Shown piece after piece: positions 1 through 8,980 of a stretch of 64,000 bases of DNA. Positions within the stretch are counted from its first letter, which is position 1. Every line of letters begins with the position of its first letter. The notes below the pieces were generated by a model. It made no database searches and was not told the origin of the DNA. It saw nothing but the letters and a program-made list of their open reading frames with translations. Position numbers and translations under genes: made by a program. The stretch covers positions 142,517 through 206,516 of the forward strand of contig NZ_BALE01000017.1 in the NCBI RefSeq assembly GCF_000963885.1, given 5' to 3'. Origin of the DNA: Tanticharoenia sakaeratensis NBRC 103193 (GTDB taxonomy: Bacteria; Pseudomonadota; Alphaproteobacteria; Acetobacterales; Acetobacteraceae).

Positions 1-17
1 TTTCCGGGAGAAACGCC

Positions 18-914
18 ATGCCCCTGACCCTCGACTCCACGCCGCGCTGCGTGCTCGACCTGCATGCGACCCTGGGCGAGGGGCCGGTCTGGTCCGAGCG
101 CGAACAGGCGCTGTATTTCGTCGACATCCGTGAACACAAGATCCATCGCTTCGATCCCGAATCGGGCGCGCATCACAGCTGGCCGACACCGTCGGAGGCC
201 TGTTTCCTGTTGCCGGTCGATGACGGCACGTTCCTGTGTGGCCTGCGTGACGGTCTGCATCGCTTCGACCCTGAGACGGGGGCTCTGTCCCAGCACAAGG
301 CGATCGAGCCGGAGCGTCCGGACAACCGATTGAACGACGGATGTGTGGATCTGGAAGGCCGGCTGTGGTTCGGGACGATGGACGACAACGAAGCTGCGCC
401 CAATGGCTCGATCTACTGCGTGCGGCACAAGGACTATGCGCTGGACGTCACGCATCATGGCGAAGGCTACACCGTCAGCAACGGCCCCGCGATCTCGCCT
501 GACGGACGTACGCTCTATGTCTGCGACTCGCCCGAGCAGGAGATCTACGCATTCGATCTGAGCGAGGACGGTACACTTTCGAATCGTCGGGTCTTTGCCA
601 AACTCGATCACGGTTATCCGGACGGTGTCGTGACTGACAGCGAAGGAACCGTCTGGTGCGGTACGTGGGGCGGCGGTCGGATTTCGCGCTTCCGCGCTGA
701 CGGGAGCGAACTCCCTTCCATCCCGATGCCCTGCACCAACGTGACAAAGGTCGCGTTCGGCGGCGCGGATCACCGGACCGTCTTCGTCACGACGGCGCGC
801 AAGGGACTGGAGCCCGACGTGCTGGCCCGTGAGCCGCATGCCGGGAGCCTTTTCGCGCTCAGGACCGACGTGCCGGGCAACCGCCAGGCAACGTTCCGCC
901 TGTCGCCGGGCTAA
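18..914 (+). CDS. SMP-30/gluconolactonase-family lactone hydrolase
   Basis: This 298-residue protein is a six-bladed propeller of the SMP-30/gluconolactonase/LRE family, which opens sugar lactones with a bound divalent metal. The family metal ligands are visible: Glu21 in LGEGPVW, Asn155 in TVSNGP and Asp202 in YPDGV, with a substrate-side NRLND near residues 103-107. There is no signal peptide, so it is probably cytoplasmic. It would suit the oxidative sugar metabolism of acetic acid bacteria, but the exact lactone cannot be read from sequence. A GGGAGA ribosome site precedes the ATG. Its last four bases overlap the end of the convergent GNAT-NUDIX gene. Confidence 0.85.
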   Translation: MPLTLDSTPRCVLDLHATLGEGPVWSEREQALYFVDIREHKIHRFDPESGAHHSWPTPSEACFLLPVDDGTFLCGLRDGLHRFDPETGALSQHKAIEPERPDNRLNDGCVDLEGRLWFGTMDDNEAAPNGSIYCVRHKDYALDVTHHGEGYTVSNGPAISPDGRTLYVCDSPEQEIYAFDLSEDGTLSNRRVFAKLDHGYPDGVVTDSEGTVWCGTWGGGRISRFRADGSELPSIPMPCTNVTKVAFGGADHRTVFVTTARKGLEPDVLAREPHAGSLFALRTDVPGNRQATFRLSPG

Positions 915-1918
915 GGCGTTTCGGCCGGAAGGCCGGCTGGGCCTAACAGGTCGAGAAGGAGAGGTGGCAACGGGCGATCGGGTTCGGGCATGTCATAATC
1001 CCTGAGCCCTTCCGGGGGCGCCCAGAGCAGCGCCTGCCCCTCGTGCCCGACTGGAGCCTGCCGGCCGATCCTGCCGACATAGAGCATCAGGAGCAGGTCG
1101 TTCCGACCGACCGGTGTGGAGACGAAGGTGAGAGGGGCAAGGCATGTCCGTGCCATGTCGAGCCCGAGTTCCTCAGCAAGTTCCCGGCGGAGTGCTGCAA
1201 CGGGTTCCTCGCCGGGTTCAACCTTTCCACCTGGGAATTCCCACAGGCCTGCAAGCGGTTTGCCTTCCGGGCGACGCGCCAGCAGCACGCGGCCGCGCGC
1301 ATCCACCAGGGCTGCCGCAACGACCATGATCAAGCGCTTTGGCACCGGCGCGCGGTCCTCGTCCGATCCCGCGATGCTTTCGGTGTTTGGAGCAAGATCG
1401 GCACGTTTCGCCTCAAAGACGCCCACCTGATGCTCGCCGCCGCGCGAGGCGAAGCGCTGCATGTCCTTGCCCGTTTCGTGAAACCCGATCTTGCGCAGCA
1501 CGGCGGCCGAGGCAGGGTTGTCGATGGCCGCCCATGCGCGAAGCGTGTCGATCGGCAACGTCGCCAAGGCCCAGCTCGCGATCCTGCGCGCGCAGGTCGT
1601 CGCAATGCCCTGGCCCCAATGCGAACGCCCGATCCAGTATCCCACGGAAGCCGCCCGGCCGGGCAGAATCCGCAGACCTACACATCCGAGCAACCGGTCG
1701 TCAGGGTCCGTGATCGCGAAATGGAACGCGCTACCGGCGGTGCTGGCGCGGACCGTCTCCGCGATCCATTCGTCGGTCAGGTCGCGCGGATAGGGAAACG
1801 GGGGGCGGCTGAGCATCCGCACCACGCTCCAGTCGTTGATCAGCGCATGCAGCCGGTCCGCATCGGATGGCGCCAGCGCACGAAGCCGGTATGGACCGGC
1901 CTGAAGATCAGGCGTCAT
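911..1918 (-). CDS. GNAT acetyltransferase-NUDIX (MutT-type) fusion protein
   Basis: The 335-residue protein joins two enzymes. Residues 1-170 are a GNAT acetyltransferase of the RimJ/RimL type, with the acetyl-CoA loop around GRSHWGQGIA (97-106). After a linker at 171-195, residues 196-330 are a NUDIX hydrolase with a complete Nudix box at 231-253 (GKVEPGEE..RRELAEELG), most like MutT, which removes 8-oxo-dGTP. The GNAT acceptor is unknown. It is the last gene of a minus-strand run, 10 bases after the Rieske oxygenase gene. Both halves look intact, so this seems a real fusion and not a frame error. Confidence 0.85.
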   Translation of the reverse strand: MTPDLQAGPYRLRALAPSDADRLHALINDWSVVRMLSRPPFPYPRDLTDEWIAETVRASTAGSAFHFAITDPDDRLLGCVGLRILPGRAASVGYWIGRSHWGQGIATTCARRIASWALATLPIDTLRAWAAIDNPASAAVLRKIGFHETGKDMQRFASRGGEHQVGVFEAKRADLAPNTESIAGSDEDRAPVPKRLIMVVAAALVDARGRVLLARRPEGKPLAGLWEFPGGKVEPGEEPVAALRRELAEELGLDMARTCLAPLTFVSTPVGRNDLLLMLYVGRIGRQAPVGHEGQALLWAPPEGLRDYDMPEPDRPLPPLLLDLLGPAGLPAETP

Positions 1919-1928
1919 CTATCGGCTC

Positions 1929-3056
1929 TCAGGCCGCCGGCTTGGCGTCCGCCGCCGTTTCCGGGGCGATGCCGCACTCGGCAAGCGCCGCGCGCAGGGC
2001 ATTGATGACCGGAAAGACTTCCTGATTGTGGTCGCCGCCCAGCTCGCGCCAGGCCTGCTGTTCCAGTTCGACGATCTCACGGTCTTCGCGGAAAATGCGC
2101 TCGGTAAACCCGATCAGAAGCGGCCATGCGAGATCCAGAACGCCTGGAACCTTCGGGCGCTTGACGGACAGGAGCCCGAAGACACGGCATGTCAGCTGGT
2201 CGGCGTCCTGCGGCGTATAGACGATCCACAGATCCATGACCGGATCGCCACCCGACACAGGCGCGATCCGGAGCGTCTGGTAGGGGTATTCAGTGCGGAT
2301 CGTCATGACGTCGCGGTTGGCGTATTTCTCGCTGGCGTCGCGCCGTTGCCCGAAGATCAGGGTTTCGCCCCAGGGCTGCTTGCCATCCACGCGGGCGAAG
2401 CTGTAGCGCGCCTCGACGAGGCCGGGTTCCGTCTCGCCGCCAAGGAAGCGCGGCTTCATCTTGCCCATCTGCTTCATGTGCATGAACTGATGGTTCATAT
2501 CCATCAGGTTCTCATGCATGAAGCTGTAGTGGCAGCCGACCGGGCGGCCGAACCGACGCGTCTTGTAGGCCGGATCCACGCTGCGGGAGAGATCGGGCAG
2601 GGGCGTTGTCCCGGCCTTGGCGGGATCACCCGGGAAAATGAACACGAGCCCGGCCTGCTCGCGACACGGATAGGTGCGCACGCCGTTCGGAAGCTTGCCC
2701 TTGCCGAGATACGGCACGTCGATGCAGCGGCCCGACCGGCCGTATGCCCAGCCATGATAGCAGCACTGGACCGCCTCGCCCTGAACCTTGCCGCGGCTCA
2801 ACGGCACCTGACGATGGGCGCAACGGTCTTCCAGCGCGAAGAGACTGCCGTCTTCCGGACGAACGAGAGCGATCGGCTGACCGGCATAGCGCGTGCCGAT
2901 GGTCTTGCCTCGTCCGATTTCCCTTGACCAGGCAACAGGATACCAGAAATCCGGGTTGGAATGGACGCGGCGCAGATCCACGGATGGCGTGCTCCCGGCG
3001 GCCGGCTTGAGGCGCCTGCGCCTGACGGGGGAAGGTGTTGCGAGGCGCTGGGTCAT
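1929..3056 (-). CDS. Rieske 2Fe-2S aromatic ring-hydroxylating oxygenase, alpha-subunit type
   Basis: This 375-residue protein has an N-terminal Rieske domain whose cluster ligands are Cys79, His81, Cys98 and His101. A catalytic domain follows with the mononuclear iron site Asp186, His189 and His193 (DMNHQFMH). It resembles the single-component VanA/CAO-like oxygenases that need a separate reductase, and none is encoded here. The substrate is unknown. The frame stays open to 3248, but I chose the ATG at 3056 because an AGGAC site lies just upstream and the extra residues are low-complexity and overlap the preceding gene. It sits 55 bases after the exported RidA-like gene. Confidence 0.85.
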   Translation of the reverse strand: MTQRLATPSPVRRRRLKPAAGSTPSVDLRRVHSNPDFWYPVAWSREIGRGKTIGTRYAGQPIALVRPEDGSLFALEDRCAHRQVPLSRGKVQGEAVQCCYHGWAYGRSGRCIDVPYLGKGKLPNGVRTYPCREQAGLVFIFPGDPAKAGTTPLPDLSRSVDPAYKTRRFGRPVGCHYSFMHENLMDMNHQFMHMKQMGKMKPRFLGGETEPGLVEARYSFARVDGKQPWGETLIFGQRRDASEKYANRDVMTIRTEYPYQTLRIAPVSGGDPVMDLWIVYTPQDADQLTCRVFGLLSVKRPKVPGVLDLAWPLLIGFTERIFREDREIVELEQQAWRELGGDHNQEVFPVINALRAALAECGIAPETAADAKPAA

Positions 3057-3111
3057 CTTGGTCCTGAAACAACAAAGCGGAACATGGGGGGAGGGATACG
3101 CCGATCGGCCG

Positions 3112-3654
3112 TTACATACGGGGCGGGCGCGCCGCCGTGACCTCGATCTCCACAAGCCATCCCGGATTGACGAGGGCCGCAACCTGCATGGCCGACCGCG
3201 CGGGCAGGTTAGGCTGGGCCTTCGTTCCGAAGAACTGCCCATAGGCACGCATCATGCCGGCATAATCGCTGTGGCCAAGCTTCGGATCGGCGGCGAGATA
3301 AACGTGCATCGACACGATATCGCTCATCGAGAGCTGAAGCTTGCCGAGCTCGTCCTGGATGCGCTCCAGCGCACTGCGAGTCTGCGTCTCGGTATCGCCA
3401 TAGGCCACAGGCGTTGCAGGATCGGCACTCTTGTTCACGACCTGGGCCCCGGTGCCGCTGATGACGATCGTGCTGTAGCCCGCCGGGATCTCGACGGCGG
3501 TTGCAATCGGGAAGCGATGGGTCGGATCAACGCTGCGGGTGACAGGATCGGCGGCAGAAGCCGCGCCCGGCACGAATGCCGCGATGCCCGCAAGGATGAT
3601 GCCTGCGCGGCCCGCGTCAAATGTCATGCGCGACGATCCATGACGGCTTCTCAT
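3112..3654 (-). CDS. exported RidA/YjgF-family protein
   Basis: This is about 180 residues. An N-terminal signal peptide (charged MRSRHGSSR, hydrophobic core, AASA-A cleavage) is followed by a RidA/YjgF/YER057c-UK114 domain with features such as ARSAMQVAAL and LVEIEVTA. Cytosolic RidA proteins deaminate reactive enamines and imines; exported relatives are uncharacterised. I chose the ATG at 3654 because it supplies the positive n-region. The ATG at 3627 is an alternative and would leave a shorter signal. It lies between the DUF815 ATPase gene and the Rieske oxygenase gene, which suggests one transcript. Confidence 0.75.
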   Translation of the reverse strand: MRSRHGSSRMTFDAGRAGIILAGIAAFVPGAASAADPVTRSVDPTHRFPIATAVEIPAGYSTIVISGTGAQVVNKSADPATPVAYGDTETQTRSALERIQDELGKLQLSMSDIVSMHVYLAADPKLGHSDYAGMMRAYGQFFGTKAQPNLPARSAMQVAALVNPGWLVEIEVTAARPPRM

Positions 3655-3713
3655 GATCCGTAGAACACTCTCAAAACCATGCCAGATCAAGCCGTAAACA
3701 CGTCGGCCGGGAT

Positions 3714-4580
3714 CTAGCCATGTTGCTGGGCAAGTTCGGCTGCCAGATCCGTAATGAACTGGACCGCGACACGGCCCGAACGGCCTCCGCGCCCCATGGA
3801 CCAGACATTGGCCCGTGCGTGAAGCTCGTCGCGCGGCAGGGCAATGCCGCGTGCCTGCGCATAGGCGTCGACCATGTCGAGAAACACGTCCTGGGACGCT
3901 CGATGGACCCCGATCCACAGACCGAACCGGTCAGAGAGGGAGACCTTTTCCTCGATAGCCTCATCGGGATTGATCGCGGAGCCGCGTTCGTTCTCCATCA
4001 TGTCGCGCGGCATGAGATGACGGCGGTTGGAGGTCGCATAGAACACGACGTTTTCCGGCCGCCCCATGATCCCGCCGTCGAGCACGGATTTGAGCGACTT
4101 GTAATCCGCATCCTGATGCTCGAACGACAGATCGTCGCAAAAGACAATGAACCGGCGCGGGCTCTCGCGCAGCAGGGCCAGAAGGGCGGGCAGCGTTGCC
4201 AGCTCGTCACGCTGGATTTCGATCAGGGCGAGGCCTTGCCCGCGTGATGCCCCGGTCTGGGCATTTGCCCATGCGTGGGCCGCCTTGACGAGCGATGACT
4301 TGCCCATGCCGCGCGCGCCCCACAACATGACGTTGTTGGCTTCGTGCCCGCGGGCGAACTGCACGGTGTTATCAAGAACCAGCTTCTTCTGGTGGTCCAC
4401 GCCGCGCAGCAGGCCGATATCGACATGGGCTACGCGGGGAACCGGCATCAGGCGGCCCAGCGAGGCCTGCCACTGGTAGGCGTCCGCGCCCGCGAGCGCC
4501 TCCTTGTCCGGCGGCGGGGGGGAAAGGCGTTCAAGAGCCTGTGCGATCCGTTCGGCGACAGCAAGCAGTTCGGCGGTCAT
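3714..4580 (-). CDS. DUF815-family AAA+ ATPase
   Basis: This 288-residue protein matches the DUF815 family of AAA+ ATPases. The Walker A motif is GARGMGKSS (88-96) and Walker B is FIVFCDDLSF (144-153). The region around LDGGIMGRPENVVFYATSNRRHL resembles the sensor segment of the family. Its molecular role is not established. It is the first gene of the minus-strand run that continues with the RidA-like, Rieske and GNAT-NUDIX genes, and it is divergent from yajC. Confidence 0.85.
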   Translation of the reverse strand: MTAELLAVAERIAQALERLSPPPPDKEALAGADAYQWQASLGRLMPVPRVAHVDIGLLRGVDHQKKLVLDNTVQFARGHEANNVMLWGARGMGKSSLVKAAHAWANAQTGASRGQGLALIEIQRDELATLPALLALLRESPRRFIVFCDDLSFEHQDADYKSLKSVLDGGIMGRPENVVFYATSNRRHLMPRDMMENERGSAINPDEAIEEKVSLSDRFGLWIGVHRASQDVFLDMVDAYAQARGIALPRDELHARANVWSMGRGGRSGRVAVQFITDLAAELAQQHG

Positions 4581-4602
4581 CGGTTCTCATCGGCTCCCAT
4601 GC

Positions 4603-4630
4603 TTGACGACGCAGCCGCAGAACTTATAGG
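4603..4630 (+). promoter_or_regulatory. candidate sigma-70 promoter of yajC
   Basis: TTGACG at 4603-4608 and TATAGG at 4625-4630 are separated by 16 bases and lie about 55 bases before the yajC start, in the divergent spacer facing the DUF815 gene. Both hexamers are close to consensus. Confidence 0.5.
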
Positions 4631-4685
4631 TCCGCGGACCCCGCTCGCAAGCGCCGTCGCCCGCGCGCACTCCATGGATGCAGAG

Positions 4686-5051
4686 ATGACCCTTTCCCTG
4701 ATCTCACCAGCCTATGCCGCAGCCCCGGGGCTCGGATCCCCCATGGTCGCGCAGCTGATCCAGTTCATGCCGATCGTTCTGGTCGGCGTGATCTTCTATT
4801 TCCTGCTTTTCCGCCCGCAGCAGCAGAGACAGCGGCAGCTCAAGGCCGACCTGGCGGCGCTCCGCCGCGGCGACCGGATCGTAACGGCCGGCGGCATCAT
4901 CGGCGTGGTTCAGAAGTCACGCGACGATGCATCGGAGATCGAGGTCGAGATCGCCTCGGGCGTGCGCGTCATGGTGCTGCGCAGCACGATCACGACGATC
5001 CTGAGCAGCGCTTCGAAGCCTGCGAACGACGCGGCTCCGGTCAAGAAGTAG
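4686..5051 (+). CDS. yajC: preprotein translocase subunit YajC
   Basis: YajC is a small inner-membrane partner of the SecDF complex. The roughly 121-residue product has a short N-terminus, one membrane helix (IVLVGVIFYFLLF) followed at once by the family motif RPQQQRQRQ, then the conserved RRGDRIVTAGGIIGVV segment and a beta-rich cytoplasmic tail. The start is ambiguous between ATG 4674 and ATG 4686; neither has a strong ribosome site. secD and secF are not adjacent in this window. Confidence 0.9.
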   Translation: MTLSLISPAYAAAPGLGSPMVAQLIQFMPIVLVGVIFYFLLFRPQQQRQRQLKADLAALRRGDRIVTAGGIIGVVQKSRDDASEIEVEIASGVRVMVLRSTITTILSSASKPANDAAPVKK

Positions 5052-5070
5052 GAAGCGAAACGCAAGAAAA

Positions 5071-5098
5071 AGGCCCGGTCCCTCGCGGGGCCGGGCCT
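5071..5098 (-). terminator. rho-independent terminator of sodB
   Basis: AGGCCCGG-T-CCC pairs with GGG-G-CCGGGCCT around a TCGC loop, giving a 12-pair stem with one wobble. On the minus strand the stem is followed by TTTTCTT, as expected for the end of sodB. It also sits behind yajC on the plus strand, so it may act both ways. Confidence 0.85.
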
Positions 5099-5107
5099 CG
5101 ATCCGGA

Positions 5108-5713
5108 TCAGGCCGAAAGTTCGGCTTCCGCGAACTCGTAGTTCGCAAGCTTGTCCAGATAGTTCGTCACGTAATCCGGACGACGGTTCCGGAAGTCGAG
5201 GTAGTAGGCGTGCTCCCACACGTCGAGGCCGAGCAGCGCACGACCCTGACCCTCGGACAACGGATTGGCGCCATTGGCCGTCTTGGTGACGGCGAGCTTT
5301 CCGGCGTCCGTCAGGACCAGCCAGGCCCAGCCCGACCCGAACTGCGTCGTGGCTGCCTGCTTGAAGGCGGTCTTGAAAGCATCCAGACCACCGAAATCCT
5401 CGTCGATCTTGGCTGCCAGCTTGCCGGGAACCTTGCCGCCGTTGGGCGAGAGGTTCTTCCAGAACAGGATGTGGTTCCAATGCTGGCCCGCGTTGTTGAA
5501 GACCGGCGCCTGTGCCGCGTCACCCTTCACGGCAAGGATGATCTCATCGAGCGACTTGCCCTGAAGTTCAGGCTTGCTCTCGACGAAACCGTTCAGCGCC
5601 GTGACATAGGCCTGATGGTGCTTGTCATGGTGCAGTTCCAGCGTCTCCTGGCACATGCCAGCGTTCGCAAGCGCGTTGAACCCGTAGGGCAGGGGGGGCA
5701 GTTCGAAAGCCAT
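5108..5713 (-). CDS. sodB: superoxide dismutase [Fe]
   Basis: The enzyme dismutates superoxide in the cytoplasm. The 201-residue protein has the metal ligands His28, His81, Asp164 and His168 (DVWEHAYY). Iron rather than manganese is favoured because Gln77 in NNAGQHWNH occupies the Fe-SOD second-sphere position, and the Mn-type Gln after GSGWAWLV is absent. I chose the ATG at 5713, which has a strong AGGGAG site; an upstream in-frame ATG at 5746 would add 11 residues not typical of the family. It is monocistronic, with its own candidate promoter and terminator. Confidence 0.95.
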   Translation of the reverse strand: MAFELPPLPYGFNALANAGMCQETLELHHDKHHQAYVTALNGFVESKPELQGKSLDEIILAVKGDAAQAPVFNNAGQHWNHILFWKNLSPNGGKVPGKLAAKIDEDFGGLDAFKTAFKQAATTQFGSGWAWLVLTDAGKLAVTKTANGANPLSEGQGRALLGLDVWEHAYYLDFRNRRPDYVTNYLDKLANYEFAEAELSA

Positions 5714-5789
5714 GTCGGTCTCCCTCGTTCTTGGCCGGGCATTCACTCATGCCGCATCAGGTGCGACGCAGCAGCCCGGTCCCGTGTGT

Positions 5790-5818
5790 GAGCTATGGTT
5801 GTGCTGCGCACCCGTCAA
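5790..5818 (-). promoter_or_regulatory. candidate sodB promoter
   Basis: Reading on the minus strand, TTGACG (5818-5813) and TAGCTC (5795-5790) are 17 bases apart and lie about 75 bases before the sodB start. The -35 is good and the -10 is weak. Confidence 0.4.
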
Positions 5819-5854
5819 GCACGGCACGATTTGCCGGAAAAACGGGACCGTCTC

Positions 5855-6727
5855 TCAGGGTGTGTTGACAACGCTGCGCTCCATCGCGCCGATCAGTGCG
5901 GAATAGTCCTCATCCGCATGTCGCTTCGTCGCAAGACACAGCGATTGTGCAGCCACGGCAAGCGCCGGTGCGAAGCTCTTCACCGCGCGGGCATCATCGA
6001 TCAGGAGCCCCATGTCCTTGGCCATCAGCCGGGTCGGGAACTGGGACGGGAATTCGCGGGCCTTCGCCATTTTCAGCTTGCGCTGATGATGCGGCGAGAT
6101 GACCGCCACCTGTGCCAGCGCATCGAACAGCACGTCCCGGTCGACGCCGGAGGACAGGCCATACGCCACGGCCTCGGCGATGATCGCAAGCGTTCCACCC
6201 ATGATGCCGTTGACGACGAGCTTCACGCGAGCGGCCGACGCTGCGCCGCCCGTATGAATGACTGCCTTGCCGACCGCCTTGAGAATGGGACGCGCCCGCT
6301 CCACCTGTTCGTCCGGGCCGCCGACCAGCATCACGAGCGTCCCGGCCTCGGCTTCAGGCGTGCTGCCGGACATGGGCGTGTCGAGAACCGCAAGGCCACG
6401 GTCGTCCCCGGCTTTCGCCACTTCCTCGGCACAGTCGGGCGATACGGTGCTCGTGTTCAGGACAAGCGCGCCGCGCGCCAGGCCGGCAAAAGCGCCGTCA
6501 TCGCCGTAGAGCGACTTCCGAAGTGCCGCGTCGTTCGGAACGCACGGGACGAGAACGTCACACCATTCCGCCAGAGCGCGGGCGCTGGGGAACATCTCCG
6601 TCTGGTCGTCGCCCTTGCCCGACGGGGTGTAGGCCGCCACTTCATAGCCTGCCTTGCGAAGATTGGCGGCCATCGGACGCGCCATGGCTCCGAAACCGAT
6701 GAATCCGATCTTGCGTTCTGCGCTCAT
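5855..6727 (-). CDS. 3-hydroxyisobutyrate dehydrogenase-family NAD(P)-dependent oxidoreductase
   Basis: The 290-residue protein belongs to the beta-hydroxyacid dehydrogenase family. It has the Rossmann loop [13 protein letters not shown] (8-20), the substrate-binding segment DTPMSGS (116-122), and the catalytic Lys169 with Asn173 (KLVVNGIMG). The substrate could be 3-hydroxyisobutyrate, tartronate semialdehyde or a relative; sequence does not decide. I chose the ATG at 6727 over 6766 because the Rossmann strand starts right after it. It is divergent from msrP. Confidence 0.85.
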   Translation of the reverse strand: MSAERKIGFIGFGAMARPMAANLRKAGYEVAAYTPSGKGDDQTEMFPSARALAEWCDVLVPCVPNDAALRKSLYGDDGAFAGLARGALVLNTSTVSPDCAEEVAKAGDDRGLAVLDTPMSGSTPEAEAGTLVMLVGGPDEQVERARPILKAVGKAVIHTGGAASAARVKLVVNGIMGGTLAIIAEAVAYGLSSGVDRDVLFDALAQVAVISPHHQRKLKMAKAREFPSQFPTRLMAKDMGLLIDDARAVKSFAPALAVAAQSLCLATKRHADEDYSALIGAMERSVVNTP

Positions 6728-6844
6728 GCCAAGGGGCCCTCTCGATCTATGGCGGATGTCAGTCATCCAACACGCGAAGTGTCCACCAGAGTTGCCTCAA
6801 AGTCGAACCTGCCCGGCCGGGCCAATCCAGGAATCAGCTCCGAT

Positions 6845-7780
6845 ATGACGGTTTTCCGGTATCCGACGCCGAAAGGCTCCGACATCACGCCCCGGGAGAC
6901 GTATCTTTCGCGTCGGTCGATCATGGCGGGCCTGGCGGCGGCGCCATTCGGCCAGTCCGCGCACGCAGCGCCGCTTCCGACGAAGACCGGCCCGTTCTCC
7001 GGCGCACTCACGCCGACCGACAAGCAGGACGTCACGCATTTCAACAACTTCTATGAGTTCGGCATGGACAAGAGCGATCCCGCCGAGAACAGCGGGGCGT
7101 TCAAGCCGATGCCCTGGACGCTGCGGATCGAAGGCGAAGTAGCCGAGCCTCAGACGATCGACATCGCCGCCCTGATTGCCCAGGGCGGAATCGAACAGCG
7201 GATCTACCGCATGCGCTGCGTCGAGGCATGGTCGATGGTCATCCCGTGGGATGGCATCCCGCTTGCCGCGATCCTGAAACGCGCGAATCCGTTGGGAAGC
7301 GCGCGATACGTCGCCTTCGAATCCGTCCACCGTCCATCGGAAATGCCGGGGCAGAACGGCGGGTTCGGCTCGCTGGACTGGCCGTATGTCGAGGGACTGC
7401 GGCTCGACGAGGCGATGAACCCGCTGACGTTCCTCGCCCTCGGGATCTATGGCGAGACGCTGCCGAACCAGAACGGTGCTCCGGTTCGTCTCGTGGTTCC
7501 ATGGAAATACGGGTTCAAGGGAATCAAATCCATCGTTCGCATCCGGCTGACGAAAGATCAGCCGCCGACGACATGGCAGCGCATGGCCCCCGATGAGTAT
7601 GGGTTCTATGCCAACGTCAATCCTGATGTGGATCATCCACGGTGGAGCCAGGCCAGCGAGCGCGTGATCGGTTCCAGCTCCTTGTTCGGGGAGAAGCGAC
7701 AGCCGACCTTGATGTTCAACGGCTATGCCGATCAGGTTGCCTCACTCTACACCGGCATGGATCTTCGTCATTTCTACTGA
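6845..7780 (+). CDS. msrP: protein-methionine-sulfoxide reductase catalytic subunit MsrP
   Basis: MsrP is the periplasmic molybdopterin enzyme that repairs methionine sulfoxide in exported proteins. The 311-residue protein has a twin-arginine signal ([14 protein letters not shown], Arg23-Arg24) and the molybdenum-binding Cys125 in [12 protein letters not shown]. Downstream, [10 protein letters not shown] and the C-terminal DLRHFY are family-typical. The ATG at 6845 is chosen because it places the twin-arginine motif about 20 residues in. msrQ, its membrane haem partner, overlaps the 3' end. Confidence 0.95.
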   Translation: MTVFRYPTPKGSDITPRETYLSRRSIMAGLAAAPFGQSAHAAPLPTKTGPFSGALTPTDKQDVTHFNNFYEFGMDKSDPAENSGAFKPMPWTLRIEGEVAEPQTIDIAALIAQGGIEQRIYRMRCVEAWSMVIPWDGIPLAAILKRANPLGSARYVAFESVHRPSEMPGQNGGFGSLDWPYVEGLRLDEAMNPLTFLALGIYGETLPNQNGAPVRLVVPWKYGFKGIKSIVRIRLTKDQPPTTWQRMAPDEYGFYANVNPDVDHPRWSQASERVIGSSSLFGEKRQPTLMFNGYADQVASLYTGMDLRHFY

Positions 7781-8408
7781 ACGCCCGAAACTCGCGCGAT
7801 GCACGTGGACGTGGCGCGCGATCCCGTCATGGCCGCTTTATCCCCTGGGCCTGATCCCTGCGGTCTGGCTGTTCTGGCGCGGCGTCGAAGGTCATCTCGG
7901 AGCCGACCCGGTCGGCACGTTCGAGAAAATGCTTGGTCTGTGGGCCATCCGGTTTCTGGCGGCGTCCCTGGTGATTTCCCCGATCCGTTGGGTGACGGGG
8001 ATCAGCCTGCTGAAATACAGACGCGCCTTAGGATTGCTCGCTTTCATCTATGTCGTGCTTCACGTCACGGCCTATGTCTGGCTGGACATCGGCTTCAACG
8101 ACGCAATCCTGATCCGGGACATCACGCGGCGACCGTTCATCATCCTCGGTGCGCTTGCGCTTCTGGCGCTGATCCCGCTGGCGCTGACGTCGAATCGGCT
8201 CTCGATCCGGAAACTGGGGCGTCGCTGGTCCCGCCTGCACAGGCTTGTCTATCTCGTCGCGATATTGGCAGGCATCCACCTGTTTCTGGCCTTCAAGCGG
8301 CCGACACCGACGTCCGAACTCTACGACGGGTTGCTTGCCGCGCTGCTCCTGGCGCGCGTGGTGCACGGAGCATTCTCAGGCCGTCGACGTGTAGTCCGCT
8401 CAGGATAA
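7725..8408 (+). CDS. msrQ: protein-methionine-sulfoxide reductase haem-binding subunit MsrQ
   Basis: MsrQ is the inner-membrane b-haem protein that passes electrons to MsrP. The protein of up to 227 residues has about six membrane helices of the ferric-reductase-like fold and haem-ligand histidines in YVVLHVTAY and in [20 protein letters not shown]. The only in-frame ATG (7725) lies 56 bases inside msrP. The conserved part begins only near TERPK, around 7780, so the real start may be a rarer codon nearer the msrP stop. It converges with the UDG-like gene, five bases away. Confidence 0.9.
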   Translation: MPIRLPHSTPAWIFVISTERPKLARCTWTWRAIPSWPLYPLGLIPAVWLFWRGVEGHLGADPVGTFEKMLGLWAIRFLAASLVISPIRWVTGISLLKYRRALGLLAFIYVVLHVTAYVWLDIGFNDAILIRDITRRPFIILGALALLALIPLALTSNRLSIRKLGRRWSRLHRLVYLVAILAGIHLFLAFKRPTPTSELYDGLLAALLLARVVHGAFSGRRRVVRSG

Positions 8409-8413
8409 GCGCG

Positions 8414-8980
8414 TCAGGCTGCGTCGGCGATATCGTGATCGATCGCATGGGCAAGGGTGGTCATCAGTCGCCTTGCACCATGTGCGCTCCCGTCGACCTC
8501 CGCGGGCGCGACATGCAGCCCATCCGGGAGCTGCGTTACCGTGCCCGGACGATACGGTACGCGCGTCATGGGAATGCCGCAGGCTGACAGCAATGCCAGG
8601 TGAGCGCTTGCGCCTACGGTGATGACCGCCTGAAGATTCTGAAGACGGCGCAATGTCTCACGCAGATGTGGAACGCAGAGCGCTGGTGCGTCGCCAGCCA
8701 TCCCGGAAAGTGGCGTTGGGATGCGCACTGTCCGGCTGGTGTCGGACGGCGCGAAGATGGACTGGCGATCGGGCGCGAGCTCGGACACGATGATGACGAG
8801 CGCGGTGGTGTCGCAGGAAGGAGGCGGCACCGGAGCGGACTGAGCATCTTCGACGAGCCCGGTCCAGCTTAGGGACGACGAGCTGCCGTTGGTCGGCTGA
8901 ACACACACGGCGCATACAGTTGCCGCATCGTCATGCCTCCGGCCTGACAGTAAGGATGGGTCTTGAAGAGTATCGGTCAC
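8414..8980 (-). CDS. diverged uracil-DNA-glycosylase-like protein
   Basis: I do not recognise this 188-residue protein as an intact enzyme, but its layout follows the UDG superfamily (family 4/5). A strand ending in VSELAPDRQ is followed by a TPLSG segment, where active enzymes have GLAPG and a TGRPFTG-type loop. Later, LRRLQNLQAVITVGASAHLALL resembles the VxxxLGxxAxxAL helix. The C-terminal HPS-type motif is replaced by VAPAEVD, so catalysis is doubtful. The GTG start overlaps the stop of the NYN gene by four bases (GTGA). By my recollection, UDG and NYN genes occur upstream of rpoZ in other alphaproteobacteria, which supports the call. Confidence 0.5.
   Translation of the reverse strand: MTDTLQDPSLLSGRRHDDAATVCAVCVQPTNGSSSSLSWTGLVEDAQSAPVPPPSCDTTALVIIVSELAPDRQSIFAPSDTSRTVRIPTPLSGMAGDAPALCVPHLRETLRRLQNLQAVITVGASAHLALLSACGIPMTRVPYRPGTVTQLPDGLHVAPAEVDGSAHGARRLMTTLAHAIDHDIADAA

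Noticed and set aside
5795..6844. Open frame running into msrP from far upstream, suggesting a 661-residue protein.
   Set aside because: The extra part lies opposite the oxidoreductase gene and has no homology; the twin-arginine signal fixes the msrP start at 6845.
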